A stretch of 41,822 nt of DNA from Parasitella parasitica (taxonomy: Eukaryota > Mucoromycota > Mucoromycetes > Mucorales > Mucoraceae), in contig MU619423.1 of NCBI GenBank assembly GCA_025201805.1, positions 1 to 41,822 on the forward strand. The letters are read 5' to 3'. This document shows, piece after piece, positions 31,758-41,254 of the stretch. Each line of letters opens with the position of its first letter. The stretch's first letter is position 1. A program made the translations under genes and the position numbers. The notes below the pieces were generated by a model. It worked only from the letters and a program-made list of their open reading frames with translations, was not told where the DNA came from and searched no databases.

Positions 31758-32190
31758 TGATACAGTTTAAAGATACGTGCACATTTGACAAATTCTCATC
31801 GTACAATGCAGCTCGCTTATTTAGCACTCCCATAATTGACAGCAAGACAAATATGGAGGAATCTATGAATAGAATTGAAGAACTATTCAGCGCTGCCAAA
31901 GACGAGGTGAGCTATGCAGATTGATTGGCATTGGACACATGTCTATATTATAGTGGTTTATTAATTGACTATTAAAGCTTGAATTTGCCGAGGAATCTCA
32001 GGGTACTACATACTACCATGAGGATCTCACGACAGCTGAAAAGGCAGTCAGTCAAGTATTGGCAGCATACAACGAGTTCTTGGACACATTGCCATCTGAT
32101 GACATGAGAAACGAGGTCAAAACAAAAGTTGGCATGAAGATGAAGGAATTGAAAATGGCATTTGACTCGCTGCCAGAAGAAGAACATTGA
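31730..32190 (+). CDS. Small conserved-looking protein, possibly mitochondrial
   Basis: Two exons: 31730-31906 and 31978-32190; 129 residues from the first ATG of the 9-bp repeat, or 120 from the last (31757). The N-terminal ~45 residues (SSYNAARLFSTPI) look like a mitochondrial presequence: basic, hydroxylated, no acidic residues near the R-x-F-S. The rest is acidic and helical: MNRIEELFSAAKDELEFAEE, TTYYHEDLTTAEKAVSQVL, then MRNEVKTKVGMKMKELKMAF. The join at 31906/31978 is phase 0 and keeps the helix. An alternative ATG at about 31657 in another frame gives only a short peptide running through the repeat. Family not recognised. It converges on the U2A' gene with 23 bp between stops. Confidence 0.55.
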
Positions 32191-32213
32191 TTTCTTGTCT
32201 TACAGTCTTTTTA

Positions 32214-33119
32214 TTACTTTGCAGTGGGAACATGGCCTGCTTTTAATAAACGCTCTAATCGTGAAATCTCATCGAGTGAAGTAGCTTGTTTGAGCGCCTC
32301 CTACAGTTCATGTGAGTACATGACATTAAAACAAACAAATTTATGGGAAACATACCTTGATCTTCAGTTGCTCACCAGGCGTAAGCCCTACAATGCCACT
32401 GGAGCCATTGTCTAAACCCTCTCCAACTTCAAACGTCTTTGTCTTGTTGTCTACAAGCGATTTGATCAAGTCGTTGTCAGTGCCATCAGATTTGCGGAAT
32501 AGTGCATTGGCTGCTTTCTTTTCAGATAATTTGACCTTGTTGAAATCCAACACACGTAACTGGGGCAATTTGTAAATCAAATAGAGTCGGTAGTGTTCTT
32601 TCTTTGCAACAGGATTATCGAGCAAACTGAGATGTGTCAGTTTTTGACATTCTGCAAGATTCTCCAAGTCTCCCAGTTCGCTAAGGGCGTTGTTAGTCAA
32701 AATAATGGTGTTTACGTTCGGTATGTAGCTAAATAGTCCTGCGTCGATTTTGCTGATACGATTGTTGTTTAACAGCAAATGCTGGAGACGATTCAAACGA
32801 GGGAAATTTCCAAGAACACGCAAATCGTTGTTTGTAAAGTCGATGGCATCGTTTAAATCCTATTCACAATGAGTCAATACTGATCCGGCTTATACGGCTT
32901 ATACTGAATGCATTTTTATTTTTAGTACTTTAGTAACACCCAAATTCTCAATAGCAGGTATCTTTAGATCTATTATATCGAGCAAGTAAGTCTTTCTATC
33001 CCTCCCCATACAGTAAACGCGCGTGCAAACAACAACATACCTCTGAGAACAAGTTCACGATCGCCTAAAGCATTGATTTGTGATACGCTATTTGAAAGTA
33101 AGTCTGCTGTCAACTTCAT
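32214..33119 (-). CDS. LEA1: U2 snRNP protein A' (Lea1/SNRPA1)
   Basis: Four exons on the minus strand: 33119-33041, 32969-32929, 32859-32356, 32300-32214; 236 residues. Leucine-rich repeat protein that with U2B'' binds stem-loop IV of U2 snRNA. Starts MKLTADLLSNSVSQINALGD and RELVLRDLKIPAIENLGV, then LRRs (LNNNRISKIDAGLF, ILTNNALSELGDLENLAECQ), the LRR cap HYRLYLIYKLPQLRVLDFNK, VKLSEKKAANALF and TFEVGEGL. Exon 4 gives EALKQATSLDEISRLERLLK, the conserved C-terminal helix of the family. Exon 2 has only 41 nt. It is divergent from the cactin gene, with 189 bp between the two start codons. Confidence 0.9.
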
Positions 33120-33308
33120 CTTTGCAGTTCAGTTCGTATGATAGACGTTGGCGTTGTGTTGAAAAAGAAGTAGAGGTAGAGGGCGGTTTTTTTGGACCAG
33201 TTTCTTTGGCTTCACAAGTGGCTTATTGAAAATGGGGGGCCTCAATGAATTACAGCGTTTAAGCAGCCGCGAAGACGCACACTCCCTTTTCCTCAACACA
33301 TTTACAGT
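33120..33308. promoter_or_regulatory. Putative bidirectional promoter of U2A' and cactin
   Basis: 189 bp separate two start codons that point apart. No TATA box is evident; the region has mixed composition. Shared promoter use is inferred from spacing and from both products being spliceosomal. Confidence 0.45.
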
Positions 33309-35404
33309 ATGGCATACGATTCGCAAGAAACAAGCGATAGACATAGGTCATCTTCAGATAGACGTAGCAGACGCCGTAGTCGCAGTCAAGATAAGGACAA
33401 GAAAAGAAGGTACATAGTGTTTCCATCTCTACGCTGCTATTTATTTTCTAATGACTGCATGTAGACACCGTGATGATTCAGCAGGCCACCATCGAAGCAG
33501 AAAACATAAAAAAGAGAAAAATAAATACAATAGCAAATATGGCAGCGACAACGAGGACGAGCAGCAAAAGACCGAAAATGGGCAGCTCTCACTGGAGACA
33601 CTGGGCTATTCCAATGTCAACAATCCTTTCAACGACGTCAATCTAGAATCCAAGTTTGTCTGGAACAAAAAGAAACAGCGTGACAAGAAGCAACTGGGAT
33701 TATCAGAAACAGATTTACACAGAAGAGAGCGTGATCGCAAAAGAGAAGCCGACGAAGAATTAGCAAAGCTTAATAAACGAAGAGCAGAACGTGAGAGAGA
33801 AATGGAATTAAGAGAGGAGGAGCAAACTCGCATTCAACGAGACGCTGAGCTGGCTGCCATGGGCGATTGGGAAGCCAAGGAAGAAGAGTTTCATTTGGAA
33901 CAAGCAAAACAGAGAGCTGCAATCCGTATCCGCGATGGTCGTGCCAAGCCAATCGACATTTTGGCCATGAATTTGAGATTAGCTAATGAACCTGATAAAG
34001 TGGAAGACGACGTCGATCTAGAAATTGATTTGGATGAGCCGTATGCTATATTTGAGGTATGCTATATCAAGGGTTTTCGAGAGCCAGCAGCTCCAGGGTG
34101 TTGACATATTATGCTAGGATCTCTCTTTGGCTGATACGGATGAATTGCACAAGGATATCCAAATGTATTTGCAGTTAGAAAAGAATACCAAGACTTTAGA
34201 ATTTTGGCGTGCAATGGCTGTTGTGGCAGAGGATTGTCTTTGTAAAATGCGTGAAAATGAAGAGCGTCTACGGTCTGGCGGCATTGCATTAGCAGTAAAT
34301 CAAGACATTCATCGAGTATTGTCTGGTAAAACTGTATCACAACTTTCAGTCCTGCAAACTCAAATAGAAAGAAAACTAGCCAGCAATGAGCCCATTGATG
34401 TTGAGTACTGGGAGAATTTATTGAAGGAGTTAGTTATATACAAGGCAAAGGCAAGATTAAATGACATGCATCAGGATATCTTGGCAGCTCGACTAGAACA
34501 ACTGCGAAATAAACAACGCGAGGAAGCATTGAAAGTGCAAGAAGAGCTTGAACGAGTCTTGTCTATGCAAGAAAGAGAGGTGCACGGTCAAGGTGTAGTA
34601 GCGGGCGAAGGCATTCAAATGGAGCCGGTGGACGAAGCTTTGACAGAAGCGCAAGATAAACCATTTATCAAAGTAGAAGACCAAGCCAAACAAGGCGGCA
34701 ATTCACTCTTATTGGAGGAGTACAGTCGTGCAATGAGCCCTGAGCCAATGACAAGTCTGAGCAGGGAAGATAGAGAGCTTGAAATTGTAGATCCAATGCA
34801 AGACTTGGCAGAGCTTATGGAAAAACGGCGTGTCGTACTGAATACTGTGATCATCCCTAAACAACCCAAATTAGAGGAAGAAAGCACACAAGTAATTGAG
34901 CAAGTTCGCAACAAGGACGAATCCGTCGCCTCGACTGTCTTGTTTGAACAAGAGGCAGCTAAAGGAGTAGATGAAGACGAAGATTTGTTCAACATTGAAG
35001 CAGAGCTGGGCCAACAAACATACAATTGGCAGGATAAATATAGACCACGTAAACCTCGTTATTTCAACCGAGTTCATACTGGTTATGAATGGAACAAATA
35101 CAATCAGACTCACTATGATTTGGATAATCCCCCTCCCAAGGTTGTTCAAGGCTACAAATTCAACATTTTTTACCCGGATCTCATTGATCTATCAAAAGCG
35201 CCTACTTACTTTATTGATAAAGATCCTGAATCGCCAGATACTGTCTTAATTCGATTCCACGCTGGTCCTCCCTATGAAGATATCGCTTTTCGTATTGTTA
35301 ACCGCGAGTGGGAATACTCTCATAAAAAGGGCTTTAGATGTAGCTTCGACCGAGGGGTTTTATCACTTTGGTTCCACTTTAAGAGACAATTTTATAGAAA
35401 ATAA
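33309..35404 (+). CDS. CACTIN: Cactin, spliceosome-associated protein
   Basis: Three exons: 33309-33409, 33465-34056, 34118-35404; 659 residues. Short N-terminal RS/basic region (RRSRRRRSRSQDKDKKRRHR), then ETLGYSNVNNPFNDVNLESK and FVWNKK, a long charged coiled coil (LHRRERDRKREADEELAKLN), IRIRDGRAKPIDILAMNLRL, the central cactin domain from DLSLADTDELHKDIQMYLQL with FWRAMAVVAED, and the C-terminal CactinC domain: WQDKYRPRKPRYFNRVHTGY, NPPPKVVQGYKFNIFYPDLI and EDIAFRIVNREWEYSHKKGF to the end. Cactin joins late spliceosomes and is needed for accurate splicing in fission yeast and animals. Both introns are short and keep phase; exon 1 start gives MAYDSQETSDRHRSS. Confidence 0.92.
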
Positions 35405-36099
35405 ATTTATTTTTCTTGTAATAGTGCAATGATTATTTATTTTTACACAGACTCCGTAACGGATCAGTCATATAGGGGAATGTATTGCACAATAGTCGCT
35501 ACATTCAAGCAACAGTTGATATATATGAAAGGTTATTGATAGTAGTACGATTTCTTTTGTAGATAGCCCTGTACACATATGAAACTACACAACCCCTAGA
35601 TCATATCTTCTGCACATAATTTGCACCTGTTGTCATCCAGATCAACGATCATTACACTTTACATACATATATACTTACTAGCCATTCACATTTGGGCTGA
35701 ACGACCCGTTTAGCAAAAGCCATGATCTACTATCAAAAACTTGAAATTAACCGTGTTTGTATTTACAATGCAAAATTTGCAACGGAAAAACTATACTATG
35801 AACTAATTTTATATTTGAGCACGATGTTTTCCTTACAAAGCTCAATTATCTATAGCTTGCTTCAAATTTCAAGGAGCTGGCATAGACAAAGCATTGTTGG
35901 CTTGATTTGAGATGTTCATTCGGAAATTGATGCCAAGTAGACGCTATATCAAGCAAATGCTAAACAAGCAAGATTTCATGATATCAATGGCTATTTAACA
36001 TTTGAGCACGGACTTATCCTTGTAAAATAGTTTTCATATGAATGAAACGCAAGCTAAAATATAGCACCATAGAGGATCCATGATTTACTAATGGCTTTT
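35405..36099. other. Intergenic AT-rich region
   Basis: 3' flank of the cactin gene. Two related words with ttcaaatttcaaggagc and atttgagcac near 35815-36005 hint at an old local repeat. No gene is supported. Confidence 0.4.
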
Positions 36100-36358
36100 A
36101 CATCTATTGATGAAATGTAAAACAACATGTTTAGTGGACAATAGCAATTTTATTACAGTGCATAGGTATAAAGGTCATGGATAAAATTGCTGAGCATCAC
36201 TAAAAATCATAAATGTTCATACATACGCATAGAGTAACATGGATTTAAGGAATGTTAATAAAGGAGAGTGTATGTGTCATAAAGCATACAACATATATTA
36301 TGTATCATATATCATAAATAAACGAATGTCGAATGAGGGGAAATGTCGCACCTTGGTT

Positions 36359-36661
36359 TTATTGGTGGACATGTCTGATTCTACCATTGTTGCTCATAAT
36401 ATACTGATAAAATAAAACATTGGCCTTCCATAAGCATACAATAATGGCAACGTAACTGACTCTTGTAATTGCCGGGAATCTTGGGACTAAAGATAATACC
36501 AACAGGCCTACAAAAGATACGCAATAAAGACATAATATCAAAGTGTGGGCCTTTTCTGGCATGAAATCACGCGTGATCCAGAGAGGAACCAAAGTGAGCA
36601 TCATTACAAACGTAGCGATATTTTTAAGTACAATATCGATGATAGCTTGATCTTGAGGCAT
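36359..36661 (-). CDS. Three-helix small membrane protein, family copy C
   Basis: 100 residues from ATG 36661-36659. Identical to copy B except one Cys for Tyr in the second helix (ILCLYCVSF here). Three membrane helices, MPQ start, polar basic tail. The leader keeps the putative 72-nt intron (36740-36669, gtgagc to tag) ending just before the start codon. Since the surrounding noncoding DNA is equally conserved, protein conservation alone does not prove selection. Family not recognised. Confidence 0.58.
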   Translation of the reverse strand: MPQDQAIIDIVLKNIATFVMMLTLVPLWITRDFMPEKAHTLILCLYCVSFVGLLVLSLVPRFPAITRVSYVAIIVCLWKANVLFYQYIMSNNGRIRHVHQ

Positions 36662-37084
36662 TTTGTTGCTAAAAGAGGAGGGGAAGAGCTAAACCATGGA
36701 TGAGAATCAAGGCCGTTTTTATTCATTTTTGCAAGCTCACGCATGGATGAATGGCTCCAATGCAAGATGTATGATTTGTTCTGCCAAAATAAAAAAAAAT
36801 GGCTTCTTGTGATCAGTATTAACAATCACTCGTAGGCTAATTACTGAGGTGTAAATGAGTCATGTATCATGAGTAGAAAAAGAATGTGTTTATCACAAAA
36901 ATGCCACTTAATGACCAGTGTGTAGGAGGTATATCAGACCATCTAAGAACCACATTAATTTTTAAAATGAGCGATATGAGTACAGGCTTGCTCACCTTGT
37001 AACTAACTATTTAGCTTGATATCAAATAATCATGAACTCACGTATATAGTGAAGCATTGAAAGCTTTTGAAAGTCATATAATCC
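36662..37084. promoter_or_regulatory. Divergent upstream region in copy C unit
   Basis: Counterpart of 26851-27265 in inverted orientation, between gene C (-) and the coding-like exons (+). It includes the putative leader intron of gene C. No other feature seen. Confidence 0.4.
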
Positions 37085-37790
37085 AATACTATCACAACAG
37101 AATTAACACAGCTTATTCAATTTGATGGCATATTATCACAGATTGCATGCCGGTATTGCACTATGAGTCCAGGTAATTATCGAATTCTCTGGATTGATTA
37201 CAATGATGCGCAACTTTGGGCCTTTTATGATGGAGTAGGTAAAATTTTTATGTACCATGTGAACATTTGATTGTTGGTCCCTTTGATTGACGAGATTTTA
37301 ATACGAGTACATGTGATAAGATGGGTTAATTGCAGGATTTGTGAATCTTCATTCAAGTACATGTGTGTAAGTGATAAAATCAGAGAAGCGAAAGAAAAAA
37401 ATTACCCATAACTGTCTAAGATTCAAATATATGTCTGATTTCTATGACTAATGGAACTATCATATTATATGTAAACTACTCAACGCTTATTCTCTATTGC
37501 GTTCGTCGTACTTTGTATTGAAGTTATATATAAATTCCAAATCTTCGACCAAATCAACATATATATTATACTCAGGATGTATTTGGGCATCAAGAGGTAA
37601 ATTGGGTTTTCTGGTGAATTTGGGTAAGCTTTAAAAAGCATTGGACACGCACTTTTGCTTAAACAACACAGCAATTCTAAGGGATAATTTATCAAGTTCA
37701 AGCTGCATTACATTTAAAGTAAAAGCTGAAGGAAGAGAAGATCCACACGCTGTACTTATTTCCTCATACATATTTGGCAATTGCAGGTAA
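37085..37790 (+). other. Coding-like exons of an unrecognised gene, copy C
   Basis: Counterpart of 26032-26850. An open segment at about 37096-37230 reads LTQLIQFDGILSQIACRYCT, then SPGNYRILWIDYNDAQLWAF, and ends at a donor-like g|gtaaaa. A short possible exon at about 37335-37366 (FVNLHSSTC) ends at gtaagt. A later segment (about 37505-37600) joins in phase through gtaaat ... aacacag to LSSSSCITFKVKAEGREDPH. In this copy the last frame closes soon after (about 37785), whereas copy B runs on to 26032, so at most one copy may be complete. No family recognised; the opposite strand also has plausible frames. Confidence 0.3.
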
Positions 37791-37800
37791 GAACCGCTAT

Positions 37801-38768
37801 TTTATTGGCCATACAACATTGTAAATCTAGTAGCCCAAGCTTGGATCCTGAAAATACAATTGTTCAGAGGATATCCTATTGAATACTTTTATCTCAAATA
37901 AAAAACATGTAAGGAAATTCTTTCCTATTAATAGGCGTCGCAGTAAAAAAAGTTGATACAAAGTGATAACCTCTTGTCTCATACCACACTTTTCTTATTT
38001 GTTACAGTGGGAATGTTATATGGGCTATAATGTGTCTAAAAAGGATTCGAATGACACTATCGTGAATGGCCTATTCTTTTGGATAAACAAATGTTTGATT
38101 GCTCGTTAATTCGATCTGAAGCTGATCGATGCTAATGAAACTTCTATTAATAGATTTCTTTTGAAATGAATGAAATCTTAAAGTCCATTGTACCTGCGTA
38201 GAGCATTTTGCCACATAGTGAACAAATAAGTATCGATACTGTGGGTCAACTCTGTGGACCCATCGAGGTTCAGAAGACGAAACAATTAAATACCTTCATG
38301 TATTAGACGAAGGCTTGCAGTAACATATTTACTTAATTGGGTATGTGGTATAATTTATGCGACATAAGACAAGATTCAAAGACTTTTACAGCAGCACTCA
38401 TCACTTATCATTTGCCATAATGCATCCTGCAAAATCGGTATACATAATAAATAATAGCTACTACATTATTAACTTAAAATCCTTAATCAGATAGCTTTTA
38501 CGAATGATTTCTAGCATGAAACCTAATTTGTATGCTGTCCTTAAGGTCTAGACTTTACACAAATCTTTATTTTCTGATTATTTTTATTGTTGTGCGCAGA
38601 ATATAAAGTAAAATGCAAGTAAGATAAGATTAAATTTTATTGTGTAGTACTTTTTTGAAAGTAAACTAATGTAAAATCAAATTGCTATTTTACATTCATA
38701 TTTATTCCATGCACAAAAATCGCCGTTCTCTGGTAACAACTTTAACATATTAACATATTATTAATTCA
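37801..38768. other. AT-rich region without recognised genes
   Basis: Outside the right duplication arm. AT-rich with many stops in all frames; I see no gene, RNA or clear repeat. Confidence 0.5.
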
Positions 38769-38769
38769 A

Positions 38770-39529
38770 TAGAACGGAGTGTACATATTATTAAATTAAT
38801 TAGAACTTTTTTTTTTATAAGGGAGACGCACTCCAGTGTTTTATTTAATGTCCTTTAAATGTCATAAGAGGGAAAGAAAAGACGGGGTATTGATAGTACT
38901 TATAGGAAACAATATATGGAATAAAGAGGAAAATAGAACAGAATGACAAAAGTTAAATGAAATAAAGATATACTTACAAATTTAGTTTTAGTTCAGCATC
39001 CAGGCGATTCAAAGTACGAGTAAGGCAATGTGTTACTGAAGTCGAGAGGAACGGTGTTTGGTCGAAAATCCACGCCACGTAGGTATCCCTGGGTGGGGTT
39101 GGATATCCTCTGGTCGAGGAATGGTCAATGAGGCAGTCGTTTCGGGGAGGGCAGGTGAGAAAGCTGTTGAGCTCATAGTAGATGGTACCGATGAAGCTGT
39201 AATAGCGTCTTTGTCCGATGTAACTTGTTTCTTGAGTCGAGAAGATACTCTGGTAGGTACAGTGGTAGCTTTGATCGTAGAGAAACGTCGTTTCTGCGAT
39301 ATGGGGAGTTTGGAGATGTTTTTACTAGGAGCGCTCTGTCTTTTAGTAGTGAGACGGGAAGACGACGAAACTGTACTGGGTGCCTGCAGGTAAGGTGTCT
39401 GCCTGAGGGCTTATGTGTGTGGTTGGTGGTACTTTGTTCTTTGATGTTTGCTGTTTATTGATGTCGTTTTCGGGAACTGAAAATACCCAAAAACAATTTA
39501 GTTGTATTATTGATTAGAACGGAGTGTAC
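38770..39529. repeat. Segment framed by 15-bp direct repeats
   Basis: The 15-bp word tagaacggagtgtac occurs at 38770-38784 and again at 39515-39529, in the same direction, 745 bp apart. The second copy abuts the mariner element. Just inside the first copy, at about 38822, cactcc forms an inverted partner to ggagtg. The framed segment contains the minus-strand coding-like frame. It could be a mobile-element remnant or an old duplication. Confidence 0.45.
39033..39410 (-). pseudogene. Ser/Thr-rich coding-like frame on minus strand, unrecognised
   Basis: Open minus-strand frame of ~125 codons ending at TAA 39035-39033. Composition is rich in S, T, P, K and R, for example SKNISKLPISQKRRFSTIKA, then TASLTIPRPEDIQPHPG. 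It is in GC-richer DNA than its surroundings. No ATG near the front; a possible acceptor (cttacctgcag) at about 39388 would make it an internal or last exon. Immediately after the stop another frame reads HCLTRTLNRLDAELKL up to a donor-like gtaagt at about 38980, which suggests a frame error or further splicing. A mariner element sits about 120 bp upstream of it and may have separated it from its start. It may be a retroelement Gag-like remnant or a broken gene. Confidence 0.35.
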
Positions 39530-41254
39530 TGTGCTTCCACTCCCAATTTACCGAATTTTTGAAAACTCCGCCCACTTTTTTGAATTGTTTTGGACATTTT
39601 TGTGAGGCTAAATTGCCCAAAAATTTGAGACTGATTTGACCAGATGTTCGAAGCTAATTTGACCAATTTTATGAAAATAAATTGACCAACTTTTACTTAA
39701 TTGAGTTGACCACTTTTTGATAAAATGTAAAAGTGATTATATAGCTTCTTTATTAATGCATTTTGGAAAAATATCGATTGAGTGTTGAATAAAATTTTGT
39801 AAATGCTCAACGGGAACATCTTCGCTGCCCTCAATAACTCTAGAAGTAAGAGTTTCAACATCACTAAGCTTGCCTCTTTTGACTCTGTCTTTTAAAACTT
39901 TCCAAAACATTTAAATAGGAATCAGCTCAGGCGAGTAGGGTGGTAATTATACAGGTATATACCCTCTTTCTTTGATAATAGGGTCAATAACTCCCGGGGT
40001 ATGGATGGGAGCATTGTCCATTACAATATGGAAGCCTTTCATACTGGGAAATTCATCCATGATATCCAACGTATCGCTGATAAACTGTATAAAATGTCCA
40101 GCTGTAGTGCCTTTGGGAATAGCTGACACAGCATCTCCAGTGACCTTACGTTTTGTAGCGCCAACAACTTTTCTTTTTTTGACATTTTCTGGCTCTCTCA
40201 TACTTACATTTACTACACCAAATGCTGAAATAGCACCGATAATTGTATGAGAAACCCCCCTCGCAGAGGGTGACTCGATGACTGCCTCAGTACCACGTTT
40301 TGACCAAGCTCTTGAACGACGCATATTAACGTCAAAACCTGCCTCGTCAAGAAAGACACAGTTTTGCATAAAAAGCATGCCCTTTTGAACCCCTTCCTCA
40401 ACCCATTTGGCACGGGCCTCCAAAGTTGTTTTGCTGTTTCTTGCCTGAGGATGACGAGTGACAACTTTTATGCTCAGGTTGCACTCTTCTTTCATGAACT
40501 CAGCAACTCTACTCTTCTTAATTTCTAAGCCTTCAAAGCTTCTCGTTAAATCTTCCACTGCGTCTTGGATGACTGCGGATGGGTTCTCGTCAAAGAAGGA
40601 GGTGATATGTTCCTTATGGCTCTCGTTTAGCTTACTTTTATGACAGATAGAAGTGCGGTTTGTTTTTTTAAAAGGGATGTTGTGCTCTGGATCTTTCTTG
40701 TAAACTGCTTTCCATTTTCGAGCAGTTTCATAATTAACATTAGCCAGTTTTGCAGCTTCTGCTGGTTTCATAAGCTTTTCCTGAATAAAAAAGAAGTATC
40801 GCAATCGGTCTTCGGTGGTGTAAACATTGTACTCTGATAGCCTTGCATTTTTTGTAGGTGCTTCTTGCATTATCAGTGTCTTTCGGTTCTTCCTCCTCAA
40901 CTATTACTTTTTTATTTTTGATATATTTATGCAAGTTTGTCAAACTTGTCAGTCTGAATGACGGGTCTACAACAAAAGCAGCTGCTTCATTGCCAGACTC
41001 GTCCACTATTCCACCTCTACCATCTTCGCGAAAGAAATTCATTTGGAAAATTTAGAAGATAAAAAGTCAAAAGCTGATCAGTTCAAATTAAAAGTTGGTC
41101 AATTTATTTTCATAAAATTGGTCAAATTAGCTTCGAACATCTGGTCAAATTAGTCTCAAATTTTTGGGCAATTTAGCCTCACAAAAATGTCCAAAACAAT
41201 TCAAAAAAGTGGGCGGAGTTTTCAAAAATTCGGTAATTGGGAGTGGAAGCACAG
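39529..41254 (-). mobile_element. Tc1/mariner-type DNA transposon with long inverted repeats
   Basis: About 1.73 kb. Left terminal inverted repeat about 39529-39695, right about 41088-41254, beginning ctgtgcttccactccc at each outer end and differing by one base change and one indel over the compared stretch. Both ends are flanked by TA, the target duplicated by Tc1/mariner elements; the flanking TG before the left TA is also mirrored, so the exact ends may extend by a few bases. A defective transposase gene lies inside on the minus strand. Confidence 0.85.
39737..41042 (-). pseudogene. Inactivated Tc1/mariner (IS630-like) DDE transposase
   Basis: Would cut and paste the element. The frame starts at ATG 41042, but its N-terminal part (MNFFREDGRGGIVDE) is in another frame than the body; the change falls near a T6 run at 40848-40853. 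The body could instead start at ATG 40870. It has a helix-turn-helix region (MKPAEAAKLANVNYETARKW), first catalytic Asp in FLDEAGF and second in VMDNAPIH. Two in-frame TAA codons follow (about 39948 and 39912). The second stands exactly where the family has the third acidic residue: 34 codons lie between the second Asp and this stop, right after LIPI, where active members have NPIE. The remaining frame continues MFWKVLKDRVKRGKL to a stop at 39737. The copy is dead. Confidence 0.85.

Larger units (their letters stand above)
36100..37800 (-). repeat. Right arm of ~1.7 kb inverted duplication (copy C unit)
   Basis: Reverse complement of 26110-27830 with few differences. The inner end (about 36105-36130) matches the B flank beyond gene B, and the outer end fades near 37800 (cttacctgcaattgcca read on the minus strand). 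Sequence between the arms is about 8.3 kb. Orientation was checked by eye on the coding region and on about 700 bp of noncoding flank. Confidence 0.85.

Noticed and set aside
39058-39393. 111-codon plus-strand frame near the transposon
   Set aside because: Antisense of the Ser/Thr-rich minus-strand frame, which has the more protein-like composition; neither is certain.
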